Source: Chitinophagaceae bacterium (GTDB lineage Bacteria > Bacteroidota > Bacteroidia > Chitinophagales > Chitinophagaceae). Taken from it: a stretch of 64,000 nucleotides of DNA. A model generated the notes under the pieces. That model was not told the DNA's origin. It was given only the letters and a program-made list of their open reading frames with translations, and did no database searches. Shown in pieces: positions 24,343 through 33,557 of this stretch. The stretch lies in the NCBI GenBank assembly GCA_023957155.1, contig JAMLHK010000018.1, positions 1-64,000 on the forward strand. The letters are read 5' to 3'. Position numbers and translations under genes: made by a program. Each line of letters opens with the position of its first letter. Within the stretch, counting starts at the first letter, position 1.

Positions 24343-24880
24343 ACTATATTTTTAGAATGTCCAGGTAAGTTGTTGTAATTCAACAAGATGAGATTTAAGC
24401 CGGCTCGGTGTAGCGTGCGGTTTTGTGTGTATCAGCATCGCTAACAACCTCTTTTACCCCTGCTTTTACAGGTCTTTATTGATTTTCAATTATTTAACGG
24501 TTCGAAATTGTAGCATTACTCACTCTGAAACATTGCCGAGTTTTCCAACTCTCTCTGGCATAGGTTTGGTAGCGCCGCAATTGCGGGGGTTTTGTGTTTA
24601 GCCAAACCTGTGCCTTGCTGTTACTAAAGCTTTTTACGCCCCTGTTGGGTGTTTGCTAATACAGTTATTGTTTTAACCTCAAACTTTAGCTTTAAAGAAG
24701 GAATGCGCAGGCTATAGGTTGGCTATCGCACAACTCCATCGCTACAGACCTGCCAGAGCCAATAAAAAAGGTGAAGGCAGCAGCGACAATTTGGGATCCG
24801 CCCTTCTGCACCACGTTTATTTATTTGTACTTATCTTCGGTTACTTGTTCAAATCCTTAAACAACAAACCGCTTTACATC
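24343..24880. other. Long non-coding stretch with inverted repeats
   Basis: About 540 bases without a convincing gene. The open frame from 24719 reads into the DUF1080 gene but looks non-coding before 24881. The part around 24430-24660 contains a hairpin element (next entry) between two ctaa-bearing edges (gctaacaacc near 24429 and gtttgctaatacag near 24650). The remainder shows nothing recognisable. Confidence 0.5.
24557..24614. repeat. Extended imperfect hairpin
   Basis: Arms ggcataggtttggta (24557-24571) and tagccaaacctgtgcc (24599-24614) pair with only a few mismatches. Inside lies a perfect 12-base palindrome ccgcaattgcgg (24575-24586). The right arm resembles the hairpin at 6110-6130. 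The shape is that of a folded recombination site or a dispersed structured repeat. Confidence 0.55.
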
Positions 24881-25570
24881 ATGAACAGGATATCCGGTTA
24901 TAGCACAAAAAATGGGCAACTTGTTTCATCATACTTTTCTATGGGTATGATTATCCTGCTATTGCTTTTAAGTAACAGCTCAGCTGCGCAGCAATCACCC
25001 GGTAAGACCCGGTTTCTCTTTAATGGCGAAAACCTGGATGGCTGGAAAACGGTGAATCCTGCCGATCAGCATCTCTGGTATGTTCAGGACAGCACCATCA
25101 GGTGTGGAGATGGAATAAAGAAGATTAAATCAAATACCTACCTGCATACCGAAAAAGAATATGGCGACTTTGAATTTCGCTGCCTGTTTCGTTTGTCCGG
25201 TGATGAAACAACAGGCATGATCAACAGCGGTATCCAGTATCGTTCAAAAATAGTTAACGGGGAAATAGTAGGTTACCAGGCAGATATTGGGAATGGCTAC
25301 TGGGGCGATATTTATGATGAGCACCGCCGTGGTAAGCTGGCGGGCGGAGACCTTAGTATCTTACAACGGATATTAAAGCCCGATGGATGGAACAGCTATA
25401 TTATCCGCGTTAAAGGTAATTTTCATGAGCTGTATATTAACGGCGTAAAAACCTGCGAATACACAGAAAAGGATCCTGCAATACCGGCGAAAGGAATAAT
25501 AGCCGTTCAGATACACAGTGGGGGAGCAGCTATGGTAGAGTTCCGCGACCTTACGATCACTGAACTTTAA
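24881..25570 (+). CDS. DUF1080 / 3-keto-disaccharide hydrolase domain protein
   Basis: 229 residues from the ATG at 24881. Signal peptide with MGMIILLLLLSNSSAAQQ. The domain begins FLFNGENLDGWKTVNPADQHLWYVQDSTIRCGDG and continues YLHTEKEYGDFEFRCLFRL, INSGIQYRS, GYQADIGNGYWGDIYDEHRRG, and ends in a LamG-like sandwich (IIAVQIHSGGAAMVEFRDLTI). Family members include hydrolases of 3-keto-glucosides; many are assigned only by fold. The protein is probably periplasmic or surface-exposed. It opens an operon with an oxidoreductase, a deacetylase and a symporter, which supports a role in sugar processing. Confidence 0.88.
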   Translation: MNRISGYSTKNGQLVSSYFSMGMIILLLLLSNSSAAQQSPGKTRFLFNGENLDGWKTVNPADQHLWYVQDSTIRCGDGIKKIKSNTYLHTEKEYGDFEFRCLFRLSGDETTGMINSGIQYRSKIVNGEIVGYQADIGNGYWGDIYDEHRRGKLAGGDLSILQRILKPDGWNSYIIRVKGNFHELYINGVKTCEYTEKDPAIPAKGIIAVQIHSGGAAMVEFRDLTITEL

Positions 25571-25654
25571 ACAGGGTAAAACAGGCTTAATCATCTCCTG
25601 CTATGGGAGTGCATCATACATCGTTTAAGTTTTTTTATATATAATTTTCATGGT

Positions 25655-28600
25655 ATGAAGTTGACAGCTCTCTTTTTGGCTATTATCGGCTTGTTTATTT
25701 TTTCACCTGCAGCAGACAACGGGAAAAAAATACCGGACGGACAGATCAATACACCGGAAGAGGAGCTTGCGGGTTTTAAGGTGCCGGAAGGATTTGCGGT
25801 AGAGTTAGTGGCAAGCGAAAGAGACGGTATTATTAAACCGGTTGATCTCACCTTTGATGATGCGGGAAGGCTATGGACACAGACAGCGAGAATGTATCCG
25901 CTGGAACCTGTTGCGGATATCCAGTGGAATGATTTGATCAGGCTGATGGACGACCCGGATGCGCAGCGGAACCATCCTAACTTTAAACGTATTCTTGATC
26001 TTTACCAGGGTAAAACGAAAGGCAGCGACCAGGTTCTTGTACTCTCGGGCCTGTATGGTAGTGACACGGTAAAAACAGCCGTTTGGGCTGACGGACTAGC
26101 TATTCCCATGAGTATCATGCCTTATAAAGACGGCGCTTATGTGGCCCAGGGTTCCGAACTTTTTTTCCTGCGGGATCGTGATCAGGACGGCAAGGCTGAT
26201 GAACGCATTCCGCTGCTGACCGGTTTCGGTTTTACCGATTCCCATACCATGACGCACGTGCTGGTAAGAGCGCCCGGCGGCTGGATCAACTTCAGCCATG
26301 GAGCGCTCAACAAAGGGGAAGTATCTTCCTTTACCAGTGAGGTGAAACTGAGGATAGATTACAGCAAGATCGCCCGGTTTTCACTGGATGCGAAAAAGCT
26401 TGAATTAGTTAACGCGGGACTGAATAACATTTGGGGCTACCAGCTCCGGCATAATGGTCAGTGGTATGGATGTGAAGCCAATGACCTCGGGTATTCCGTT
26501 GTACCTATGGAACCGGGCACAGGATACCCCGGTATAGGCAATGAGCGTTTGCGACCCTATCAGCCGTGGATGCCCGAACTGCATCAATTCAGGGTAGGCG
26601 GCACCGGTATATCCGGACTGGCTTTTGCTGATGATACCAATGGTTCTTTCCCTGCGGAATGGAAGGATGTGGCGCTGATAGCCAATCCTATTACCAGTAC
26701 AATAAATGCGGTTCGGATTGTTCGTAATGCCGATGGAACCGTAACGGCAACTCATCTTCCAGACCTGCTTACCTCGGAGGATAAATGGTTTCGCCCGGTA
26801 AATATGGAATTTGGCCCCGATGGATGTTTATACATAGCCGACTGGTATAATAAGATCATTTCACACAATGAAATTCCTACCAGCCATCCTGACCGGGATA
26901 AGTCACACGGGCGCATCTGGCGCATTCGTTATAAAAACCGGCAACCCAAAATTATTCCGGATTATTACCGGGTTAAAACGGAAGATCTCGTGAAAGGTTT
27001 GCAATCCCCGTCATTATGGGAAAAGCGGGCCGCATGGCACCAGATCTCCGACAGGCCGATTGCCGAAACCCAAAAGCTTGCCCTCCCGCTTGTACAGTTG
27101 GCTTCAGATGACAGCCGCGATGAAATAACCCGTATTCACGCCCTGTGGTCACTGGAAGGCATTAAATATTATGATACGGCATTATTGAAGATGCTGTTAC
27201 AAAGTCCGCTGGACAATTTACGCCGTGAGGCGGTACGTTCCTTAACCAGCTTCTCGCCGGGTACGGCACAGGTAGCTGCATTTTTGAAAGACATGGTGGA
27301 GGATAAAAACCCGATGGTGCGTTCACAGGTCATTCGAACACTTGAAGAATATGGAACAGCGGATCAGGCAACTATTGAAATATTGGTTCGTGCTTCTAAA
27401 CCGGCGCTTGAAGGAAATGCAATGGGCGGCGCTTATGAAAGGAACTTTGAACGCTTTCTTGCCTGTAAAGCTTTGGAGGCATACCCCGATGCATTACAAG
27501 CCTTCCTTGACAGCCCGGTATCAGAAAGGATGAGCAGTGAAAACCTGCTGTGGGCTATCCGGGCTTTGCCCTCCGGACGTAAAGAAGCTGCTTTTTTGAA
27601 GTGGTGGCCGCGTTTGAATATGACCAGGCTTAATGAGCCTGATTTTGTATTTGTTGCCGGTATGTTGGACAATAAGGCTGTTTTTGAAATGGTAAAGCCG
27701 GTGATACATAACAAGGACAATGCAGCTTTATATACCGGGTTTGCATTAAACAACCAGACACAACTGCAATCTTCCGGGTTGTCTTTAATGTTACAGGCCC
27801 CGGTGGCACAATTGTTAAGGGAACATGCGGAAAAGGATATCAACCTGGCATTAGACGCTGCCGGGCGGTTTAATATTGAGCAGGTACGCGATGCCGTTAT
27901 TGCCAGGATGAATACCCGGTCATCGGAAAAAACAATTCAACTGGCCCTGAAGATGCTGGATAACAACCCGCAACTTAACCGGGATGTATTTAAAGGCGTT
28001 GCTGAGAATATAAATTTTCCTTTTTCCGTTAGAACAAGAGCGCTCAACAGCCTGGCAATAGCAGACAAGCCCGCCGCGCTCCGTATTACCGGGAATTGGA
28101 TATCCCGGCTGAATACATCACAAAAGACGGAACTGGTAAAGCTATTGTCGTCATCAAAGAAAGGAGCCGAATTAGTGACAGACCTCTATGAAAAAAAGAG
28201 CCTGGATCTCAGTCTTTTTGATTTATCCGTAGCGGAGCGCATTCGCAATAGTCTTACAGAAGATAACCGGGCGGCTGCCATTTGGGAAGCCGTAAAAAAA
28301 AGAAATGAGGAGGAAAGAAAAGCGTTGCAGTCCAGGCTGGCACGATATACCGCTATTGCAGAAAAGAAAGCGGGAGACGCCAGGGCGGGTAAGGTGCTTT
28401 TTCAAACCTGCCTCATGTGTCACAGTGTAGGCAATGAAGGAAAGCGTATCGCCCCGGCGTTAGACGGTTCCGCAAATCGTGATCATGAGGCGCTGCTTAC
28501 CGCTATACTTGACCCCGATGCCGCAGTGGAATCGGGTTATGCGCTTTACCGGGTAACTAAGAAAAACGGTACTACCGTGGAGGGATACCTGGTTCATAAA

Positions 28601-28777
28601 AACGAGCGGGGCACAACGATTGCTTTTATGGGTGGAAGTCAGCTTTTTGTTGAAGCATCTGCCATACAAAGCCAGGGTTTTATACCGGGACGTTCGTTTA
28701 TGACTAAGGGATTGATAGATCATTATTCTGATAAGCAGGTAGCAGACCTGCTGGCGTATATAGGAACGCTTAAGTAA
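25655..28777 (+). CDS. Membrane-bound dehydrogenase / HEAT / cytochrome c fusion
   Basis: 1040 residues with a signal peptide (MKLTALFLAIIGLFIFSPAAD). Residues about 40-430 are a beta-propeller dehydrogenase domain of the PVC type (FKVPEGFAVELVA, FDDAGRLWTQTARMYP, VNMEFGPDGCLYIADWYNKIISHNE). About 440-880 are HEAT repeats (DDSRDEITRIHALWSLEGI, NLRREAVRSL). The C-terminus is a monohaem cytochrome c domain with CLMCH at 919-923. It probably oxidises a sugar or sugar alcohol in the periplasm and passes electrons through the haem. The substrate cannot be read from sequence. It lies 84 bases after the DUF1080 gene. Confidence 0.88.
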   Translation: MKLTALFLAIIGLFIFSPAADNGKKIPDGQINTPEEELAGFKVPEGFAVELVASERDGIIKPVDLTFDDAGRLWTQTARMYPLEPVADIQWNDLIRLMDDPDAQRNHPNFKRILDLYQGKTKGSDQVLVLSGLYGSDTVKTAVWADGLAIPMSIMPYKDGAYVAQGSELFFLRDRDQDGKADERIPLLTGFGFTDSHTMTHVLVRAPGGWINFSHGALNKGEVSSFTSEVKLRIDYSKIARFSLDAKKLELVNAGLNNIWGYQLRHNGQWYGCEANDLGYSVVPMEPGTGYPGIGNERLRPYQPWMPELHQFRVGGTGISGLAFADDTNGSFPAEWKDVALIANPITSTINAVRIVRNADGTVTATHLPDLLTSEDKWFRPVNMEFGPDGCLYIADWYNKIISHNEIPTSHPDRDKSHGRIWRIRYKNRQPKIIPDYYRVKTEDLVKGLQSPSLWEKRAAWHQISDRPIAETQKLALPLVQLASDDSRDEITRIHALWSLEGIKYYDTALLKMLLQSPLDNLRREAVRSLTSFSPGTAQVAAFLKDMVEDKNPMVRSQVIRTLEEYGTADQATIEILVRASKPALEGNAMGGAYERNFERFLACKALEAYPDALQAFLDSPVSERMSSENLLWAIRALPSGRKEAAFLKWWPRLNMTRLNEPDFVFVAGMLDNKAVFEMVKPVIHNKDNAALYTGFALNNQTQLQSSGLSLMLQAPVAQLLREHAEKDINLALDAAGRFNIEQVRDAVIARMNTRSSEKTIQLALKMLDNNPQLNRDVFKGVAENINFPFSVRTRALNSLAIADKPAALRITGNWISRLNTSQKTELVKLLSSSKKGAELVTDLYEKKSLDLSLFDLSVAERIRNSLTEDNRAAAIWEAVKKRNEEERKALQSRLARYTAIAEKKAGDARAGKVLFQTCLMCHSVGNEGKRIAPALDGSANRDHEALLTAILDPDAAVESGYALYRVTKKNGTTVEGYLVHKNERGTTIAFMGGSQLFVEASAIQSQGFIPGRSFMTKGLIDHYSDKQVADLLAYIGTLK

Positions 28778-28863
28778 TTCACCCGGCTGACTTAAACGGT
28801 TATCATTACATTTACATTTCTGTTGAAGAAAACGTAGGAGAATCATAATTAACAGGAGACAGC

Positions 28864-31419
28864 ATGAAGATAATGTTGGCATTTTTTTTATTGTTTTTTA
28901 CATTTCTTATCTCGGAAGCCCAGCCTCCTGAAACGGTAAGCAGCTCAGAGATCTTACTTCGATTAAAAAAGCTGAATGTGTTGGGGAGTGTGCTATATAT
29001 TGCTGCACATCCGGACGATGAGAATACCAGGCTGCTCGCTTATCTCGCTAATGAAAAATTATACCGCACCGGTTATCTCAGTCTTACGCGTGGCGATGGA
29101 GGACAAAATTTAATTGGTGATGAGCAGGGCATAGAATTGGGGCTAATCCGTACGCAGGAGTTGCTGTCTGCCCGTCGTATTGACGGTGCCGAACAGTTTT
29201 TTACCCGGGCCTATGATTTCGGCTTTTCAAAGCGAACGGAAGAAGCGCTTCAAAAATGGAACAGGGATCTCATCCTGAGCGATGTGGTTTGGGTGATACG
29301 CACATTTCAGCCTGATGTTATTATTACCCGTTTCCCGGAAGATAGCCGCGCCGGTCATGGTCACCACTCCGCTTCAGCCGTTCTTGCCCATGAAGCATTT
29401 GTTGCGGCCGCCGATCCCAACCGTTTTCCCGGTCAGCTAAAAAAAGGAGTGCAATCCTGGCAGGCAAAGCGGATAGTATGGAATACGTTCAACTTTGGAG
29501 GAAACAATACGCAAAGTGATGACCAGTTTAAAATAGATGTAGGCGGGTATAATACCCTGTTAGGGAAAAGCTATGGCGAGATCGCCGCCGAAAGTCGCAG
29601 CCAGCATAAAAGCCAGGGATTCGGTGTAGCCGCCCAGCGGGGAGAGGCCTGGGAATATTTTTTACCGGTAGCCGGTGAGGCGCCTGAGAAAGACCTGATG
29701 GACGGAGTGGAAACCGGTTGGAACAGGACAGCCGGCTTTGGCGTGTTGGATCGCCTGCAGGCAGCCGAAAGGATAGACCGGGTAATTAGCGGGTTTTCCT
29801 ATGATCATCCGGAAAAATCCGTACCTGACCTGGTGAGCCTGTATAAAAACCTCGCGGCGGCTGACGGACTTTCTCCTTATTGGAAAAACCTCAAGCTAAA
29901 GGAATTATCGGAGCTGATCCGGGTCTGCTCAGGCTTGTTTTTTGAAGCTAACGCGGATGTTCCTTATGTTGCGGGAGGAGACTCCTTACGTATCCGCGTC
30001 AATATCATTAATAGGGGAAGATTAAAAATAAAAGGCAGGATACATACACCATTTCCCTACTCGCTGCCGGAGCCTTTACCCGAAAACCGGATGATCAGCC
30101 TTACACACAGTATTTTCGTTTCTCCCGACAGGCAGATATCGCAGCCTTACTGGCTGGAAAAGGGACTGAGTGATGGTCATTTTGTAGTGGATGACCAGCT
30201 GTTGATCGGACTGCCGGAAAGTCCTCCTTCCTACGAAGTGACACTATCGGTTGAAATAAATGACCAGGTGTTCCATTATGCTGCTCCCGTTCGCTATAAG
30301 CATACCGATCCTGTTCGCGGTGAAGTATACCAGCCGCTGCCTGTTGTACCGGTGTTATCGCTGAATCAGTCACCACCATTTGTTTTTACGCGGTTAAACC
30401 GGCAGCCGGTTTCATCTGTAAAGCTGCAGGTAACCTCCTTAGCGACTTCGCTGAAAAAAGCCGGGATAGAATATTATCAATATGCCCACAGAGGAACGGA
30501 AATGATCAGGAACAGGGTATTGACGGATTCGGCTTTATCACTTCAAAAAAATGAAGTGGTCAGCTATAACCTCAAAACGAATGATCTTCTGAAGCGGACC
30601 GCTGAGAAAGAGTTTCGCTTTTATGCCGATATTTCAACGCCGCAAAAAGAGCAGCATCAAAACTATACGGTCAGGAACATTGAATATGCCCATATACCTG
30701 CTGTTACTTATTTTTATCAGAATACCGTAAAGGTGATAGATGAGGAGATCAAAACGGCAGGGAAAAAGGTAGGTTATATAGCGGGTGCCGGCGACAGGAT
30801 ACCTGAAGCGCTGCAGGAAATGGGATATGAGGTTAATTTTTTATCCCGGCAGGATGTGCTTTCCGGTAATTTGAATGTTTTTGATGCTATTGTGGTTGGT
30901 GTGCGTGCATATAATGTAAATGAATGGCTTAACCTGGCGTATGATGCACTGATGAATTATGTAAAAAAAGGAGGCAACCTGGTGGTGCAGTATAATACCA
31001 GTAATTTTATTGGCCCGCTTAATGCAAAGATCGGCCCTTACCCGTTTGAGATTTCAAGGGGAAGGGTAACCGATGAGAATGCAGTTGTTCACTTTCTGCA
31101 ACCCGCTGACCCGGTATTGAACTGGCCCAATAAGATCAGCTCAAAAGATTTTGAAGGCTGGATACAGGAAAGAGGGATCTATTTTGCCGGAAAAACAGAC
31201 AAAGTGTATAAAAAAATACTGGCTATGAAAGACCCCGACGAAGAGCCGCAGGAGGGCAGCCTGATTGTGGGCAGGTATGGAGAAGGACGGTTTATTTATA
31301 CGGGACTGGTTTTCTTCAGACAATTGCCTGCCGGTATTGGCGGCGCTTACCGATTATTTGCTAATTTGGTAGCTAATCCTAATCTTCAAAAAACAAATGG
31401 AACAGCAAAAAAAGAATAA
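28864..31419 (+). CDS. PIG-L family deacetylase, multidomain and secreted
   Basis: 851 residues with a signal peptide (MKIMLAFFLLFFTFLISEAQ). The LmbE/PIG-L domain (about 30-290) carries the zinc and catalytic motif AAHPDDENTR and the second His pair in AGHGHHSASAVLAHEAF. Relatives remove acetyl groups from N-acetylglucosamine derivatives. A beta-sandwich middle follows, then a C-terminal domain (about 630-850) with GYIAGAGDRIPEALQEMGYEVNFL and VVQYNTSNF, resembling a class I glutamine-amidotransferase-like fold. It sits 86 bases after the cytochrome fusion, and its last codons overlap the next small gene. Confidence 0.88.
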   Translation: MKIMLAFFLLFFTFLISEAQPPETVSSSEILLRLKKLNVLGSVLYIAAHPDDENTRLLAYLANEKLYRTGYLSLTRGDGGQNLIGDEQGIELGLIRTQELLSARRIDGAEQFFTRAYDFGFSKRTEEALQKWNRDLILSDVVWVIRTFQPDVIITRFPEDSRAGHGHHSASAVLAHEAFVAAADPNRFPGQLKKGVQSWQAKRIVWNTFNFGGNNTQSDDQFKIDVGGYNTLLGKSYGEIAAESRSQHKSQGFGVAAQRGEAWEYFLPVAGEAPEKDLMDGVETGWNRTAGFGVLDRLQAAERIDRVISGFSYDHPEKSVPDLVSLYKNLAAADGLSPYWKNLKLKELSELIRVCSGLFFEANADVPYVAGGDSLRIRVNIINRGRLKIKGRIHTPFPYSLPEPLPENRMISLTHSIFVSPDRQISQPYWLEKGLSDGHFVVDDQLLIGLPESPPSYEVTLSVEINDQVFHYAAPVRYKHTDPVRGEVYQPLPVVPVLSLNQSPPFVFTRLNRQPVSSVKLQVTSLATSLKKAGIEYYQYAHRGTEMIRNRVLTDSALSLQKNEVVSYNLKTNDLLKRTAEKEFRFYADISTPQKEQHQNYTVRNIEYAHIPAVTYFYQNTVKVIDEEIKTAGKKVGYIAGAGDRIPEALQEMGYEVNFLSRQDVLSGNLNVFDAIVVGVRAYNVNEWLNLAYDALMNYVKKGGNLVVQYNTSNFIGPLNAKIGPYPFEISRGRVTDENAVVHFLQPADPVLNWPNKISSKDFEGWIQERGIYFAGKTDKVYKKILAMKDPDEEPQEGSLIVGRYGEGRFIYTGLVFFRQLPAGIGGAYRLFANLVANPNLQKTNGTAKKE

Positions 31420-31558
31420 TGTTAACAAAGGAGCGGCAGTGGGTGTGGTGATAGGTGTAGCGTTGGGCATATTGGTAACCCTGATCTTTAAAAAAGTTGG
31501 ATATGGTATATTAATGGGTATTGTTGTTGCACTGCTGCTGCGCCGCTCCGTTAAATAA
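31397..31558 (+). CDS. Small two-helix membrane protein
   Basis: 53 residues. The ATG lies inside the end of the deacetylase gene (23-base overlap), so translation is coupled. After a short basic N-terminus (MEQQKKNNVNKG) come two Gly/Val-rich membrane segments (GAAVGVVIGVALGILVTLIF and GYGILMGIVVALLL) and a basic RRSVK end. No family recognised. The position between the deacetylase and the symporter suggests assembly with, or regulation of, the transporter. Confidence 0.6.
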   Translation: MEQQKKNNVNKGAAVGVVIGVALGILVTLIFKKVGYGILMGIVVALLLRRSVK

Positions 31559-31563
31559 GTAAT

Positions 31564-31686
31564 ATGGAACAATCTAAAGAACGTCCCCCGGTGTTTAAAA
31601 GCTGGAATGTCTGGTACCTGATCGTAGTAGCGGTATTGGTATTACAGATCCTGTTATTTAATTATTTCACCAAATTCTTTTCATGA
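31564..31686 (+). CDS. 40-residue single-helix membrane protein
   Basis: It starts 5 bases after the preceding stop, and its TGA overlaps the symporter ATG (ATGA), so it is surely translated as part of the operon. MEQSKERPPVFKSWNVWYLIV leads into one membrane helix ending LLFNYFTKFFS. The layout (charged N-terminus, SWNxWY before the helix) recalls small accessory subunits found next to sodium:solute symporters, but this is inference. Confidence 0.65.
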   Translation: MEQSKERPPVFKSWNVWYLIVVAVLVLQILLFNYFTKFFS

Positions 31687-33410
31687 GTTATCCCGACTGG
31701 TTAGTGCTGGTTATAACCCTGGCTGTTATTATTTTGTATGGCGTATATAAGAGCCGTACTACCCGCAACCTGGATGGTTATTTTTTAAGCAACCGCGAAA
31801 TGCCGTGGTATGTTGTGCTGTTCAGCATCATGGGGACGCAGGCCAGCGCCATCACTTTTTTATCAGCTCCGGGCCAGGCCTATACAGACGGGATGCGTTT
31901 TGTACAATATTATTTTGGTCTGCCTTTAGCTATGATTATGCTCTGCGTAACTTTTGTGCCTATCTTTCATAATTTCAGGCTATATACCGCGTACCAGTTC
32001 CTGGAAAAGCGGTTTGATGTAAAAACCAGGACGCTGACTTCTTTTCTTTTTTTATTACAGCGGGGGTTATCTACGGGAATAAGTATTTACGCACCGGCAA
32101 TTATTCTTTCTTCACTTTTAGGATGGAATATTTATTGGACCAATATTTTTATGGGAGGGCTCTTAATCATCTATACCGTAGCGGGGGGAGCGAGGTCCGT
32201 AGCGTATACACAGCAACTACAGATCATAATCATTTTTGCCAGTATGTTTATTGCAGGATGGCTGGTGGTAAAATACCTGCCTGAAGGGGTAGGGCTTTTT
32301 GATGCGCTGAAGATTGGCGGTGTAATGGGTAAAACCAATGTAATTACTACCGGCATGCAGGAAGGCGGCGGGTTCAACTGGAGTGACAAGTATAACCTCT
32401 GGAGCGGGATAATCGGGGGATTCTTTCTGGCGCTTTCGTATTTTGGAACCGATCAGAGCCAGGTAGGGCGATACCTGACGGCAAAATCAATTAAAGAAAG
32501 CCGGATGGGACTGTTGATGAACGGTATAGTTAAAGTACCCATGCAGTTTTTGATACTCATGCTCGGTGTGCTGATCTTCGCTTTTTACCAGTTTCATGAT
32601 GCGCCGCTGTTTTTCAACCAGACCCAGGTTCAGAAAGTCAGTAATTCAAAATACGCGCCTGATTTATCGGTAATCCAGGATCAGTACCAGGTAGCCGATC
32701 TGCGGAAAAAACAATTAATACAGGCTATCGCTGCAAATGGAACATCCGGTATTTCAGCAGAGAACCGGACAGAGCTGAGCCGGGTTAACCGAGAGAGAGA
32801 TAGTCTCCGTACAGCTTTTAAAGGACTGGTGGTAAAGCCGGAGGTAGGAGGGGATGCAAATGATGCCAACTATATTTTCCTGCGCTTTGTGGTAGATTAC
32901 CTCCCTAAAGGATTGATCGGTTTGTTGATTGCCGTTATTTTTATTTCTTCCTGGGGAAGCATTGCTGCCGCGCTTAATTCACTGGCTTCCAGCACAATAG
33001 TTGATATTCATAAAAAATTCATTAATAAAAACCTCGATGAATCCGGGGATTACCGGGTTTCAAAATGGTATACTTTAGCCTGGGGTATATTTTGTATTGT
33101 GGTAGCCCAGTTTGCCTCTAATCTCGGCAACAGCTTAATTGAAGCGGTAAATATATTAGGCTCTCTCTTTTATGGCGTGATCCTGGGGGTGTTTCTACTG
33201 GCGTTTTACGGCAAGCCGGTAAAGGGTAATGCCGTATTCTGGGGGGCTGTTCTGGGAGAAGCATTAGTAATTGCACTGTTTCTGCTAAATGAACATAACA
33301 TAATCAGCCTCAGCTTCTTATGGTTAAATGCCATTGGTGCTATCGTGGTGATGGTTATGGGATGGCTGCTCCAGGTCTTCCTGTTTAACAAATCCATTGC
33401 TCATCATTAA
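31683..33410 (+). CDS. Sodium:solute symporter (SSS family)
   Basis: 575 residues, about 13-14 membrane helices of the LeuT fold, inner membrane. Signatures: LDGYFLSNREMPWYVVLFSIMGTQASAITFLSAPG in helix 1 and its flank, GGARSVAYTQQLQIIIIF, and SYFGTDQSQVGRYLTAKSIKESRMGLL with the sodium-site region. A hydrophilic insertion of about 70 residues (near residues 320-390, QTQVQKVSNSKYAPDLS to VGGDANDAN) lies between helices. By context it imports a sugar or sugar derivative released by the enzymes encoded upstream; the sequence alone does not separate sugars from other solutes. Confidence 0.9.
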   Translation: MSYPDWLVLVITLAVIILYGVYKSRTTRNLDGYFLSNREMPWYVVLFSIMGTQASAITFLSAPGQAYTDGMRFVQYYFGLPLAMIMLCVTFVPIFHNFRLYTAYQFLEKRFDVKTRTLTSFLFLLQRGLSTGISIYAPAIILSSLLGWNIYWTNIFMGGLLIIYTVAGGARSVAYTQQLQIIIIFASMFIAGWLVVKYLPEGVGLFDALKIGGVMGKTNVITTGMQEGGGFNWSDKYNLWSGIIGGFFLALSYFGTDQSQVGRYLTAKSIKESRMGLLMNGIVKVPMQFLILMLGVLIFAFYQFHDAPLFFNQTQVQKVSNSKYAPDLSVIQDQYQVADLRKKQLIQAIAANGTSGISAENRTELSRVNRERDSLRTAFKGLVVKPEVGGDANDANYIFLRFVVDYLPKGLIGLLIAVIFISSWGSIAAALNSLASSTIVDIHKKFINKNLDESGDYRVSKWYTLAWGIFCIVVAQFASNLGNSLIEAVNILGSLFYGVILGVFLLAFYGKPVKGNAVFWGAVLGEALVIALFLLNEHNIISLSFLWLNAIGAIVVMVMGWLLQVFLFNKSIAHH

Positions 33411-33557
33411 AAGCCTTTTTTGCGTCATTAGCCGAAAAAAGACACCCTTTGGCCGATTTGATTATATGCTTGTAAATCCCGTATGTATCTTCACATCAGT
33501 TAAGCAAATCCACAGATATCCATTGCCTTTGTAAAGCCGGTATAAAAAATCTAAATT

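Noticed and set aside
24719-24880. N-terminal extension of the DUF1080 gene to 24719
   Set aside because: The added 54 residues would precede a clean signal peptide and look like translated intergenic DNA.
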